Shown: positions 8,166 to 15,738 of the stretch, piece after piece
Layout of the letters: every line of letters begins with the position of its first letter
Position numbering within the stretch: the first letter of the stretch is position 1
NCBI RefSeq assembly: GCF_903652925.1
Contig: NZ_CAHLAR010000001.1
Location: 930,001 to 994,000 of the forward strand
Direction: 5' to 3'
Source of the DNA: Achromobacter anxifer
Lineage (GTDB): Bacteria > Pseudomonadota > Gammaproteobacteria > Burkholderiales > Burkholderiaceae_B
DNA: 64,000 bases
Notes under the pieces: generated by a model
Database searches by the model: none
Seen by the model: only the letters and a program-made list of their open reading frames with translations
Told to the model about the DNA's origin: nothing
Translations under genes and position numbers: made by a program

Positions 8166-10352
8166 TCAGGCGTCCTGGGCCGATGCCGGATCCGGGCGCT
8201 TGGACGCACGCGCCCTGGACAGCTGCACGTTCATGCGCGGCATGGCCGGCTCCAGCCCGGCCTGGTCCAGCCGGCGCCGCAGGCGCATGTTGAAGGCGCG
8301 CTGGACTTCCCATTGGCGCAGCGGCGCGGTCTTGAAACGGAAGCGCAGTATGGCCTGCCCGCTGTCGAAGCTCTCCACGCCTTGCAATTCCATGGGCGAC
8401 CACAGGAAGGGATAGATCGCCGGATCGGTGCGCAGCTCCATCGCGACCTCGCGGACCAGCGCCACCGCATCGTCGATCGGCATGGTGGCCGGCACCGGCC
8501 AGCGGAACATGGCGTAACCGAACTCGCGCGAGTAGTTCTTGATGGTCTTGATCTGGCTGAACGGAATCGTGTGCACGACGCCGTCCAGGTCGCGCAGGCG
8601 CACGGTGCGGATGGTCAGACCCTCGACCGTGCCCAGGTGGTTGCCCACGTCCACGTAGTCGTCGATGGACAGGGAGTTCTCGATGATGATGAACAGCCCC
8701 GTGATCAGGTCGGCCACCAGCGATTGCGCGCCGAAGCCGATGGCCAGGCCGATGACGCCGGCGCCGGCCAGCAGCGGCGTGACGTTCATGCCCATGTTGG
8801 CCAGCGCGACGATCACGGCAATCACGAAAATGGTCGCGAACAGCACGTTCCGGATCAGCGGCAGCATGGTCAGCGCGCGGACGTTGGCGCGGTTCCTGCC
8901 GCTTGCGCCCAGGGCATGCTGCAAGGCGGTGTCCGTCAGGATCCAGGCCAGCCAGGCCGCCAGCAGGGTGCCGGCGACGCTGGCCACCCTGGGGCCGATC
9001 TGAGAGCCGCTGCTTTCCATGAAGCCGATCAGCGACAGGCCCAGCACGCGCAGGCCGATTTCCAGGAACAGCAGCAGGTTGGCGAGCCAGAGCAGGCTGT
9101 AGCCGAAGTACCTGAGCTGTCCCAGATAGGCGGTGCGCCGGTTGGCGGCCCGGTTGGAACGCAGGTAGGCGCGGCGGATGGCGCCGCCCGCGATCATGCC
9201 CGCGATCGCGACCAGGGCGCAGAGCAGCGCCCGTCGTATCACCTGGTCGCTGTCGTCGGCGGTGGCGAGCGTGGTGAACAGCGAGATGCCCACCAGCAGC
9301 AGGAAGGGGATGAACCACAGCGATCCGACCAGCCGTAGCACCTTGGAAAGCCCCTGGCGCTGGGCCCGGCGCTCCCGCGACTGGTTGCGGATCAGGTGGG
9401 AGACAGGGCGGCGGAACCGCAGGATGAACAGCGCGGTGAGCGTGGCGGCGGCGACGTTGGCGAGCAGGCCGAAGAACTGGGCGACGCCCAGCCCGATGAC
9501 GCTGGTGACCTCCGGGTCGTGCAGCGCGTCGCCCAGCGCGGCCAGGCTGCCGATCAGCCACAGCGGCAGGGCCGCGCGCCGCTTCAGGATGTTCAGCGCC
9601 TGCTTGCGGTGCGGGCCGTCCAGCAAGGTCAGAGCGATCAGGCAGAGCGAAGAGAACAGCGCGCCGACGAGCAGCACGTAGGCCAGCACCAGGGCGCCGA
9701 GCCGGCCTACAGAGTCGGGCGTCACCACGGAAAGCGAAAGCATGATCACGAAGGCAATGGCCCAGGGCGTCAATTGCCGTACGACCAGCCAGAGCAGTTG
9801 GCGGGTCTGCGAGCCGCCGGGCGGCGCGTCCGCCGGCGCCGGGCGCTGCCGGAAGCGGCGTCCGATCCAGCGCAGCGCCAGGGCCAGGCTGGCCCAGATC
9901 GCCAGGACGATCAGGAAGTCGGCGATCAGCGTGGGCCATTCGCGCCACGCGGGCAGGCCGGTGGTGATGTCGGCGCGCGCCTGCCGATACAGCATGCCCC
10001 AGCGGGTAAAGGCGCCTTCGGGGCCGTCCAGGCGTTTCTCGAGGTTTTCGGCGGTGTCGCGGATGAGCGCGAGGATGCCGTCCTTTTCGCTTTCGGCGCC
10101 AGGCTTGGTCGCGTCGCGCAGCTGCTTGAGCTGGTTCAGCAGGTCCGCGCGCTGCTTATCGTTTTCCAGCGTCTGGATGACCTGGTCCAGCGACTGGTTC
10201 AGTTGCGCGCTGTCGACCGGCTTGCTGGCGCTGGAGCCGGAGCCTCCCAGGCCGGGCAGAGACAGGGCGGCGGCAGAGGGGTGAACCAGGCTCAGCGCGA
10301 GGAGGATCAGCGGCAGGCATAGTCGGAGATAAGACAGGACTGAAGCGCGCAA
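8166..10352 (-). CDS. Large MscS-family mechanosensitive channel (YbiO-like)
   Basis: 728 residues, starting at TTG 10352, which has GGGAG six bases upstream and yields a signal-peptide-like N-terminus. A periplasmic helical domain (about residues 25-140) precedes roughly ten membrane helices and a C-terminal MscS core. The pore helix has the Gly/Ala-rich signature GLAIGFGAQSLVADLITG (about residue 530), followed by the beta domain (VDVGNHLGTVEGLTIRTVR). Length and architecture match E. coli YbiO. It releases solutes on hypo-osmotic shock. It is a single gene, convergent with the efflux operon. A second, unrelated-length MscS protein lies at 37573-40086. Confidence 0.88.
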   Translation of the reverse strand: MRASVLSYLRLCLPLILLALSLVHPSAAALSLPGLGGSGSSASKPVDSAQLNQSLDQVIQTLENDKQRADLLNQLKQLRDATKPGAESEKDGILALIRDTAENLEKRLDGPEGAFTRWGMLYRQARADITTGLPAWREWPTLIADFLIVLAIWASLALALRWIGRRFRQRPAPADAPPGGSQTRQLLWLVVRQLTPWAIAFVIMLSLSVVTPDSVGRLGALVLAYVLLVGALFSSLCLIALTLLDGPHRKQALNILKRRAALPLWLIGSLAALGDALHDPEVTSVIGLGVAQFFGLLANVAAATLTALFILRFRRPVSHLIRNQSRERRAQRQGLSKVLRLVGSLWFIPFLLLVGISLFTTLATADDSDQVIRRALLCALVAIAGMIAGGAIRRAYLRSNRAANRRTAYLGQLRYFGYSLLWLANLLLFLEIGLRVLGLSLIGFMESSGSQIGPRVASVAGTLLAAWLAWILTDTALQHALGASGRNRANVRALTMLPLIRNVLFATIFVIAVIVALANMGMNVTPLLAGAGVIGLAIGFGAQSLVADLITGLFIIIENSLSIDDYVDVGNHLGTVEGLTIRTVRLRDLDGVVHTIPFSQIKTIKNYSREFGYAMFRWPVPATMPIDDAVALVREVAMELRTDPAIYPFLWSPMELQGVESFDSGQAILRFRFKTAPLRQWEVQRAFNMRLRRRLDQAGLEPAMPRMNVQLSRARASKRPDPASAQDA

Positions 10353-10443
10353 GACCGGCTCCCGGGTGATGATACGGATACGTTTTAGAGGAGTCCTGTC
10401 CGGGACGCAAGACGCGCCGCGCCGCCCGGCGGATCGGTGCGGC

Positions 10444-10788
10444 TCAGCCGGCCGCGGCGGCGTCCGTTTCCTCGGATACCGCGCCGTTGTCTTCCCACCA
10501 GCCGCCCAATGCGTCCAGCAGCGGCACCAGCGTCTTTCCCGACGGCGTGAGCTCGTATTCCACGCGCCGCGGATAGCCTTCGAAATCGGTGCGCCGGACG
10601 ATGCCGGCCAATTCCAGCTTGCGCAGTTCCAGCGTCAGCATCCGGTGCGAGATCGTCGGATTGTCGCGGCGCAGGTCGCTGAAGCGTTTGGTGCCTTCCT
10701 TGAGGTAGTAGATCAGCAGCGTTGGCCATCTGCCGCTCAGGACCTGCATGATCTCTTCGATGGGGCAGCGCGAAATCAGGTCTTTCAT
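10444..10788 (-). CDS. HxlR-family winged-helix regulator
   Basis: 114 residues from ATG 10788 (MKDLISRCP), the usual HxlR start. A longer in-frame start at 10872 would add 28 unlikely residues. The HxlR signature is clear: Cys followed by an ISGRW-like LSGRWPTLLIYYL, then FSDLRRDNPTISHRMLTLELRKLE and the wing YELTPSGKTL. Members often sense reactive electrophiles or oxidants through the N-terminal Cys (here SRCP). The gene is divergent from a glutathione S-transferase 104 bases away, suggesting electrophile-induced control. No strong ribosome-binding site is visible. Confidence 0.85.
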   Translation of the reverse strand: MKDLISRCPIEEIMQVLSGRWPTLLIYYLKEGTKRFSDLRRDNPTISHRMLTLELRKLELAGIVRRTDFEGYPRRVEYELTPSGKTLVPLLDALGGWWEDNGAVSEETDAAAAG

Positions 10789-10822
10789 GGGCGGGCCATG
10801 GTCACAAAAATGTGCGTAGTTT

Positions 10823-10838
10823 ACTTGGCAAGCCAGGT
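10823..10838. promoter_or_regulatory. Candidate HxlR operator between hxlR-like and GST genes
   Basis: ACTTGGC-AA-GCCAGGT is a 16-bp palindrome with one mismatched pair, located midway in the divergent gap where a regulator could control both genes. Linking it to the HxlR protein is inference. Confidence 0.35.
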
Positions 10839-10891
10839 CCGTAGAATCGAATCCGCTGCGCAGCGAGACCATTATTTACGGAGAAAAAATC

Positions 10892-11596
10892 TTGGAACCC
10901 ATTCTTGTTTATGGCTTTCCGCTCGGAAGCTCCATGGGGCTCGTTGCCGCGCTGGAGTGGCTGGGCCAGCCCTATCGCCTGTGCCGCGTGGACATGCTCG
11001 GAGAAATGCGGCTGCCTTCCTATGCGCGGATCAATGCGCGCCACGAGACTCCCGCTTTTGTGAGCGAGCAGGGCGCTGTTTTCACGGAAACCATGGCGAT
11101 TGCGCGCTGGATCGAGAACCGGGACAGCGAGCGGCGCCTCAGCTTCGATCCGCTGTCGCCGCAATCCGATCGCATGCATCAGTTCATGGCATTCCTGAAC
11201 ACCGGCTTCACGGCCGCCTTCACGCCGCACTGGATGGCGCTGGAAATGGACCCGCCCAACCCTCCGTTGCAGAAAACGCTGCGGGAATGGGGCGCGAAAC
11301 GCGTCATCGAACGGCACGACAAGCTTGAGGCGATGCTGGGCGATACGCCGTTCCTGGTCGGTGAGCGTCCGACGCTGGCCGATGCGGTGCTGGTTGGCGT
11401 GGCGCGCTGGCTCGACTTCCATGAAGTCGCTCCCAAGTCCCGCTGGCCCCGGCTGGCCAGGCTGCGGCAGCGCCTGGAGGACGACCCGGCGGTCAGGTAT
11501 GCCGTCGCGCTGGAAAGCGGTGAAAGCCCCGGCGGCTCGGGACTGTGCAAGGGCCATGTGCCCCTGGAAACGCTGATCGGGACGTACGGCAAGTAG
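10892..11596 (+). CDS. Glutathione S-transferase family protein
   Basis: 234 residues. The thioredoxin-like N-domain begins EPILVYGFPLGSSMG, contains the cis-Pro/glutathione motif HETPAFVSEQGAVFTETMAI (ETPA, then ET contacting glutathione) and ends near residue 80. A helical C-domain carries the N-capping box LVGERPTLADA. The start is TTG 10892: CGGAG lies eight bases upstream and there is no nearby ATG. Likely role is conjugation or reduction of electrophiles. Its pairing with the divergent HxlR regulator supports stress induction. Confidence 0.88.
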   Translation: MEPILVYGFPLGSSMGLVAALEWLGQPYRLCRVDMLGEMRLPSYARINARHETPAFVSEQGAVFTETMAIARWIENRDSERRLSFDPLSPQSDRMHQFMAFLNTGFTAAFTPHWMALEMDPPNPPLQKTLREWGAKRVIERHDKLEAMLGDTPFLVGERPTLADAVLVGVARWLDFHEVAPKSRWPRLARLRQRLEDDPAVRYAVALESGESPGGSGLCKGHVPLETLIGTYGK

Positions 11597-11613
11597 ACAG
11601 GCTGAAGGTCCTC

Positions 11614-11650
11614 CCGGCCAGGGGCCGTCTGCCGCGCGTACCCTGGCCGG
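11614..11650. terminator. Perfect 10-bp inverted repeat after the GST gene
   Basis: CCGGCCAGGG and CCCTGGCCGG flank a 17-base loop, 18 bases after the GST stop. There is no T-run, so it is a plausible stem-loop 3' end rather than a classical intrinsic terminator. Confidence 0.4.
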
Positions 11651-11750
11651 ACTTCGATGCCCAGTAAGACCAAAGTCCCATGCGCGACCTGACGCCGGTG
11701 GCTATCCTGCGGGCTTGCTGCCACGGGCAGAGCACAGGAGGAGGTGGCTC

Positions 11751-12389
11751 ATGAGTGTCATTCTGGGTAAGACAATACTGGATGCGAAGGCGACAAAGCG
11801 GGTGCGGCGCAATCCGGAGATGCTGGGGCAGTATTTCTCCAAACCTGAGCCGCCGAAAGGCTGGCGCATAGGCCAACTGATGCCTGGCGAGTCTCTCTTG
11901 CTCTGGGCGTACGACCTCCAGCACTTGATGATCTGGATGGACAACTCCAAGCCTGGAAGCCTGGGGGCCGTTCCGGGCAGCGATCAGTACGTCTCGACCT
12001 TCTACGAATACAGGCGCGCGCCCGAAAACGAGACCCTGTATGACATGAAGACCGCTGCGAAAGTCTGCTATGCCGCAAGTGTCGGACTGCTGGTGGCCGA
12101 ATGCCGCCAGTTGGTGAATCGCGGGGAGTTCCTGCCTGCCAGCCATCTGGAAGCGCTGCGCCTGGGAAGACCGGCAAGGGACATGGGCATGGCCCGCTCC
12201 TGCCTGCTGGTGACGAAGCGGGCGCCGGTGGTGAATGCCCATGCTGCCGCGGCCGATGCCCCCGAGGCCAATGAGTTCGTGTCCCGCACGGGCGATCCGA
12301 AGGAAGTGGTCCAGAGCATCCAATGGATGTCGGCCCAGCCCAGGGGGAATTTCCTGGCTCGGACGCGTTCCCCCGCGAAACCGGGCTGA
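11751..12389 (+). CDS. Hypothetical protein upstream of the T6SS block (212 aa)
   Basis: I do not recognise this protein. The start is ATG 11751, preceded by a very strong GGAGGAGG. The product is soluble, with no signal peptide or membrane helix. The N-terminal half is rich in Lys/Arg and aromatic residues (KGWRIGQLMPGESLLLWAYD) and the C-terminal half contains a Cys-containing helix and an Ala-rich linker (residues about 160-175). It lies 197 bases before tssB on the same strand, with what looks like a separate promoter region between, so it may be a T6SS-associated protein or an unrelated single gene. The codon use matches its neighbours, so it is very likely real. Confidence 0.65.
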   Translation: MSVILGKTILDAKATKRVRRNPEMLGQYFSKPEPPKGWRIGQLMPGESLLLWAYDLQHLMIWMDNSKPGSLGAVPGSDQYVSTFYEYRRAPENETLYDMKTAAKVCYAASVGLLVAECRQLVNRGEFLPASHLEALRLGRPARDMGMARSCLLVTKRAPVVNAHAAAADAPEANEFVSRTGDPKEVVQSIQWMSAQPRGNFLARTRSPAKPG

Positions 12390-12536
12390 TGCGGGGCGAA
12401 CGCGGCCGTATCAGGGCGGAGTGCTAAGCCGTTTTTCATCCAAAAGCAGGATTGAGATTTCCGATAATTTCAAAATCCTACGACTAAAGTCCGATGTGGC
12501 CCCCGAAGGCCGGCGCTATTGTTCGCACCTGCAAAG

Positions 12537-12556
12537 CGCGCAGCGCTCGCTGCGCG
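12537..12556 (+). promoter_or_regulatory. Hairpin in the tssB leader
   Basis: CGCGCAGC-GCTC-GCTGCGCG forms a perfect 8-bp stem with a tetraloop, ending 29 bases before the tssB ATG. The preceding 12430-12490 is AT-rich and probably holds the T6SS promoter, but I cannot assign hexamers with confidence. The hairpin could stabilise the 5' end or act in attenuation. Confidence 0.35.
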
Positions 12557-12585
12557 GTACGAATACGGTTCCTTCGGAGAGGGTC

Positions 12586-13128
12586 ATGTCCAATAGCTTG
12601 CAGAAATGGGTGGGCCGCAACCGCCCGCCGCGGGTGCAGATCACGTATGACGTTGAAACCGGCGACGCGATCGAGAAGCGCGAGTTGCCGATGGTGGTGG
12701 GCGTGCTGGCCGATCTTTCGGGCCAGCCGGCCACGCCGCTGCCCAAGCTGAAAGAGCGCCGCTTCGTCGAGATCGACCGCGACAATTTCGACGAGATCAT
12801 GGGCAAGATCCGCCCGCGCCTGGACCTGTCCGTGCCCGATACCGCCAAGGGCGAAGGCAATCTGCGCATCGAGCTGAACTTCGAGAAGTTCGCCGATTTC
12901 CATCCCGAATCCCTGGTTGACCAAGTGCCGCGGCTGTCCAAGCTGCTGGAGGCGCGGCATCAGCTGCGCGACCTGCTGGCCAAGCTCGATGGCAATGACG
13001 AGCTGGACTCCATCCTGGAGCGCATCGTGCGCAGCACTGAAGAGCTCAAGGCCGTCAAGAGCGAAGCCCAGGCTGGCGGTTCGGCCGGCGATGCGGCTGA
13101 GCCGGCCAGTACGGCGCCGTCGGCGTAA
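12586..13128 (+). CDS. tssB: T6SS sheath small subunit TssB (VipA/IglA)
   Basis: 180 residues. It starts MSNSLQKWVGRNRPPRVQITYDVETGD and contains the family-typical LPMVVGVLADLSGQ and RRFVEIDRDNFDEIM, then an Ala/Ser-rich tail. ATG 12586 has GGAGAGG just upstream. With TssC it forms the contractile sheath around the Hcp tube. It is the first gene of the T6SS block; tssC follows after 32 bases. Confidence 0.97.
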   Translation: MSNSLQKWVGRNRPPRVQITYDVETGDAIEKRELPMVVGVLADLSGQPATPLPKLKERRFVEIDRDNFDEIMGKIRPRLDLSVPDTAKGEGNLRIELNFEKFADFHPESLVDQVPRLSKLLEARHQLRDLLAKLDGNDELDSILERIVRSTEELKAVKSEAQAGGSAGDAAEPASTAPSA

Positions 13129-13160
13129 AGCGGGCAATCTCAATTCTCAGGGTGGCGAAC

Positions 13161-14672
13161 ATGGCAAGCAAACAGACGGCCGATACGGCGGCAGTTGGCG
13201 GCAACGCAACGCAGGAAGCGGCGCAGGCGGGAGAACTCAGCCTGCTGGACCGCATCGTGCAGGAAGGCAATATGGCGGTGGAGCCGTCGCAGAACTCCTA
13301 CGCCAAGAAACTGCTGGGGCAGCTGGCGTCGCAGATACTGGACGAAGGCATGCGCACCAGTCCGGACAAGTCGGTGGTGGCGATGATCAATGAGCGCGTG
13401 GCGGAAATCGACCGCCTGCTGACGGATCAGCTGAACGCCATCATGCATGCGCCGGAATTCCAGGCGCTGGAGGCGTCGTGGACCGGTTTGCACGACATGG
13501 TCTATGGCACCGAGACGAGTTCGCGCCTGAAGCTGCGCCTGCTGAACGTCAAGAAGAAGGAATTGCTGAAGGACCTGGAATCGGCCGTCGACCACGACAT
13601 GAGCCTGCTCTTCAAGAAAGTCTATGAAGACGAGTACGGCACGTTCGGCGGCAGCCCCTATTCCGTGTTGATAGGCGATTACGCATTTGGCCGCCATCCG
13701 CAGGACCTGGCGCTGCTGGAGCGCATCTCCAAGGTCGCGGCCGCCGCGCACGCGCCGTTCATCGCCTCCGCCGCGCCCAGCCTCTTCGACCTGAAGTCGT
13801 ACACGGATCTGGGCGTCACGCGCGATCTCTCCAAGGTGTTCGAAAGCGCCGAGCTCGCCATGTGGCGCAGCTTCCGCGAGTCCGAGGATTCGCGTTACGT
13901 GGCGCTGGTGCTGCCGTCCTATGCGGCGCGCCTGCCCTACGGCGCCAAGACCAAGCCGGTCGATACGTTCAACTTCGAAGAGGACGTGGACGGCTCGGAT
14001 CATGGCAAGTATCTGTGGGCGAATTCCGCGTACCAGCTGGGCCTGCGCATCACCGACGCCTTCGCCAAGTACAGCTGGGCCACCGCGATCCGCGGCGTGG
14101 AGGGCGGCGGCAAGGTGGAAAGCATCGCCGCCCATGCCTACAAGACCGATGAAGGCGATATCGCGCTCAAGTGCCCGACCGAAGTGACGATCACGGACCG
14201 CCGCGAAAAGGAGCTCAGCGACCTGGGATTCATCGCCTTCGTGAACGCCAAGGGCTCGAATCAGGCCACGTTCTTCGGCAGCCAGACCGCGAACCGGCCC
14301 AAGGTCTACAACAAGGATGCCGCCAACGCCAACGCGCAGCTGTCTTCGCGCCTGCCGTTCGTGCTGGCCGCGTCCCGTTTCGCGCACTACATCAAGGTGA
14401 TGATGCGCGACAAGGTCGGCAGCTTCCAGTCGCGCACGGATGTCGAGAACTATCTGAACAACTGGATCGCGGACTACGTGCTGATCAATCCCTCCGCCTC
14501 ACAGGAACAGAAGGCCAGCTATCCGCTGGGCGAGGCGCGCGTCGACGTGACGGAGGTGCCCGGAAAGCCCGGCGCCTACCGCGCCACCTGCTTCATCAAG
14601 CCTCATTTCCAGATGGAAGAGTTGACCGCGTCGATCCGCCTGGTGGCGGACCTGCCGGCCGCGGCCGCCTGA
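13161..14672 (+). CDS. tssC: T6SS sheath large subunit TssC (VipB/IglB)
   Basis: 503 residues, the normal length. Conserved features include LTDQLNAIMHAPEFQALEAS near residue 90, the central FGGSPYSVLIGDYAF and RLPYGAKTKPVD, and the C-terminal MEELTASIRLVADLP. A GTG nine bases upstream is in frame, but ATG 13161 is placed correctly behind AGGGTGG. Forms the sheath with TssB. It is followed by a 24-bp palindrome before hcp. Confidence 0.97.
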   Translation: MASKQTADTAAVGGNATQEAAQAGELSLLDRIVQEGNMAVEPSQNSYAKKLLGQLASQILDEGMRTSPDKSVVAMINERVAEIDRLLTDQLNAIMHAPEFQALEASWTGLHDMVYGTETSSRLKLRLLNVKKKELLKDLESAVDHDMSLLFKKVYEDEYGTFGGSPYSVLIGDYAFGRHPQDLALLERISKVAAAAHAPFIASAAPSLFDLKSYTDLGVTRDLSKVFESAELAMWRSFRESEDSRYVALVLPSYAARLPYGAKTKPVDTFNFEEDVDGSDHGKYLWANSAYQLGLRITDAFAKYSWATAIRGVEGGGKVESIAAHAYKTDEGDIALKCPTEVTITDRREKELSDLGFIAFVNAKGSNQATFFGSQTANRPKVYNKDAANANAQLSSRLPFVLAASRFAHYIKVMMRDKVGSFQSRTDVENYLNNWIADYVLINPSASQEQKASYPLGEARVDVTEVPGKPGAYRATCFIKPHFQMEELTASIRLVADLPAAAA

Positions 14673-14683
14673 CCTTGCGCACC

Positions 14684-14707
14684 GCGCGCCGCCGGCCGGC
14701 GGCGCGC
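14684..14707 (+). terminator. 24-bp perfect GC palindrome between tssC and hcp
   Basis: The sequence reads the same on both strands over all 24 bases (GCGCGCCGCCGG and its complement) and can fold as a 10-bp stem with a GGCC loop. It begins 12 bases after the tssC stop. There is no T-run, so partial attenuation or an mRNA processing/stability element is as likely as termination. Confidence 0.5.
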
Positions 14708-14739
14708 GCCAACCGAACCTTCTTCGAGTACGGAACTCC

Positions 14740-15231
14740 ATGGATACCATCCTGCTTCAGATCAAGAACATCAAGGGCAACTCCACGCTGGACGGCTACG
14801 CCGACGCGATCATCCTTACGACCGTCTCGCACGGCGTGATCCTGCCGGTGTCCATGGACATGGCCAATACCGAGCGGGCGCTGGGCCGGCCCACCTTCAC
14901 GGAAATGACGTTTACCAAGGCGATGGACCAGTCCTCGCCGGCGCTGTATAACGCCTGCGCCTCGGGCGCCAAGCTGAACGACGCGACGATTCTCGTCGGT
15001 CGCAACGAGAGCGGAAAATTCCTGCTGCATGTGAAGTACGTGCTGGGCAATGCCATGGTCTCGTCGATCAGCTCCGGCTTGGGCGGCGGCGGCAGCAGCG
15101 ACAGCTTCAGCCTGTGCTTCAGCAAGATCTCCATCGAATACACGCAGCAAGCCGCTGCCGGCAACAAGGCTGGCACGGCGTCCTTCGGCTGGGACCTGGC
15201 GACGAATAAGTCGACCGCATCCAAGAAGTAA
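14740..15231 (+). CDS. hcp: T6SS tube protein Hcp (TssD)
   Basis: 163 residues of the Hcp1 family: MDTILLQIKNIKGNSTLDGYADAI opens the beta-barrel, and GRPTFTEMTFTKAMDQSSPAL and KISIEYTQQ are typical. Hexameric rings stack inside the TssBC sheath and are secreted. The gene is bracketed by strong hairpins at 14684-14707 and 15238-15267, which would favour an abundant, separately stabilised hcp message. The long Gly/Ser loop (SSGLGGGGSSDS) lies around residue 108-119. Confidence 0.97.
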   Translation: MDTILLQIKNIKGNSTLDGYADAIILTTVSHGVILPVSMDMANTERALGRPTFTEMTFTKAMDQSSPALYNACASGAKLNDATILVGRNESGKFLLHVKYVLGNAMVSSISSGLGGGGSSDSFSLCFSKISIEYTQQAAAGNKAGTASFGWDLATNKSTASKK

Positions 15232-15237
15232 TGCCGC

Positions 15238-15267
15238 GCGCCGCTTCCGCGAGTGCGGGGGCGGCGC
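15238..15267 (+). terminator. Strong hairpin directly after hcp
   Basis: The arms 15238-15250 and 15255-15267 pair over 13 positions (11 Watson-Crick plus two G-U) with loop GAGU, starting six bases after the hcp stop. There is no T-run. Probably a partial terminator or RNA 3'-end stabiliser between hcp and tssE. Confidence 0.5.
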
Positions 15268-15294
15268 CGGCGCCTGTACAGGAACGCCCGCAAC

Positions 15295-15738
15295 ATGCCG
15301 ACCGCCACCCTCTATTCGCCCGTGCCCCTGTTTGACCGTCTGGCGGCCGACGCGGAGTCGCAGCTGGCGGGAGCGGACGCGCAGCGGCTGGCGGTTGCCA
15401 GGGACCTGGAGCGTTTGCTGGCCACGCGCTCGCGCCTGGACTTCGATGCCTTTGCACGCTCGGCGGCCTCGGTGATCGACTACGGAGTGCCGGACTATTC
15501 GGCGCGGTCGCCGGTGTCGGCCGCGGACCGCGAGGCCGTCGCCGCCGTGGTCAAGCACGCCATTGCCCTGTATGAACCGCGCCTGTCCAACGTGTCGGTG
15601 GACATGACGCCCGCGGCGAACGGCATCGGCCCGTGCCGGCTGGAGATCCGCGCGGACATGGCGGTGGGCGGCGCGGTGAATCACGTGGCGTTTGAGTTGC
15701 TGGCCGGCGCGCAGAGCGGGACCGGAGGCGGGTCATGA
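15295..15738 (+). CDS. tssE: T6SS baseplate protein TssE (gp25-like)
   Basis: 147 residues with the gp25-like lysozyme-fold signature: SVIDYGVPDYS near residue 60 and YEPRLSNVSVDM near residue 97. It starts at ATG 15295 (MPTATLYSPVPLFDRL), with AGGAA 11 bases upstream. A longer upstream frame runs into the hcp hairpin. The stop overlaps the tssF start (ATGA), giving translational coupling. It joins TssF, TssG and TssK in the baseplate. Confidence 0.94.
   Translation: MPTATLYSPVPLFDRLAADAESQLAGADAQRLAVARDLERLLATRSRLDFDAFARSAASVIDYGVPDYSARSPVSAADREAVAAVVKHAIALYEPRLSNVSVDMTPAANGIGPCRLEIRADMAVGGAVNHVAFELLAGAQSGTGGGS

Noticed and set aside
8131-8166. Weak inverted repeat (GCGCCCGG / CCGGGCGT) between the channel gene and the MscS gene
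   Set aside because: It has a long loop, no T-run and overlaps the MscS stop codon; too weak to call a terminator.
6532-9948. 1138-codon minus-strand frame over the channel gene and MscS gene
   Set aside because: It is out of frame with the MscS gene and antisense to the outer-membrane channel; it shows no protein features.
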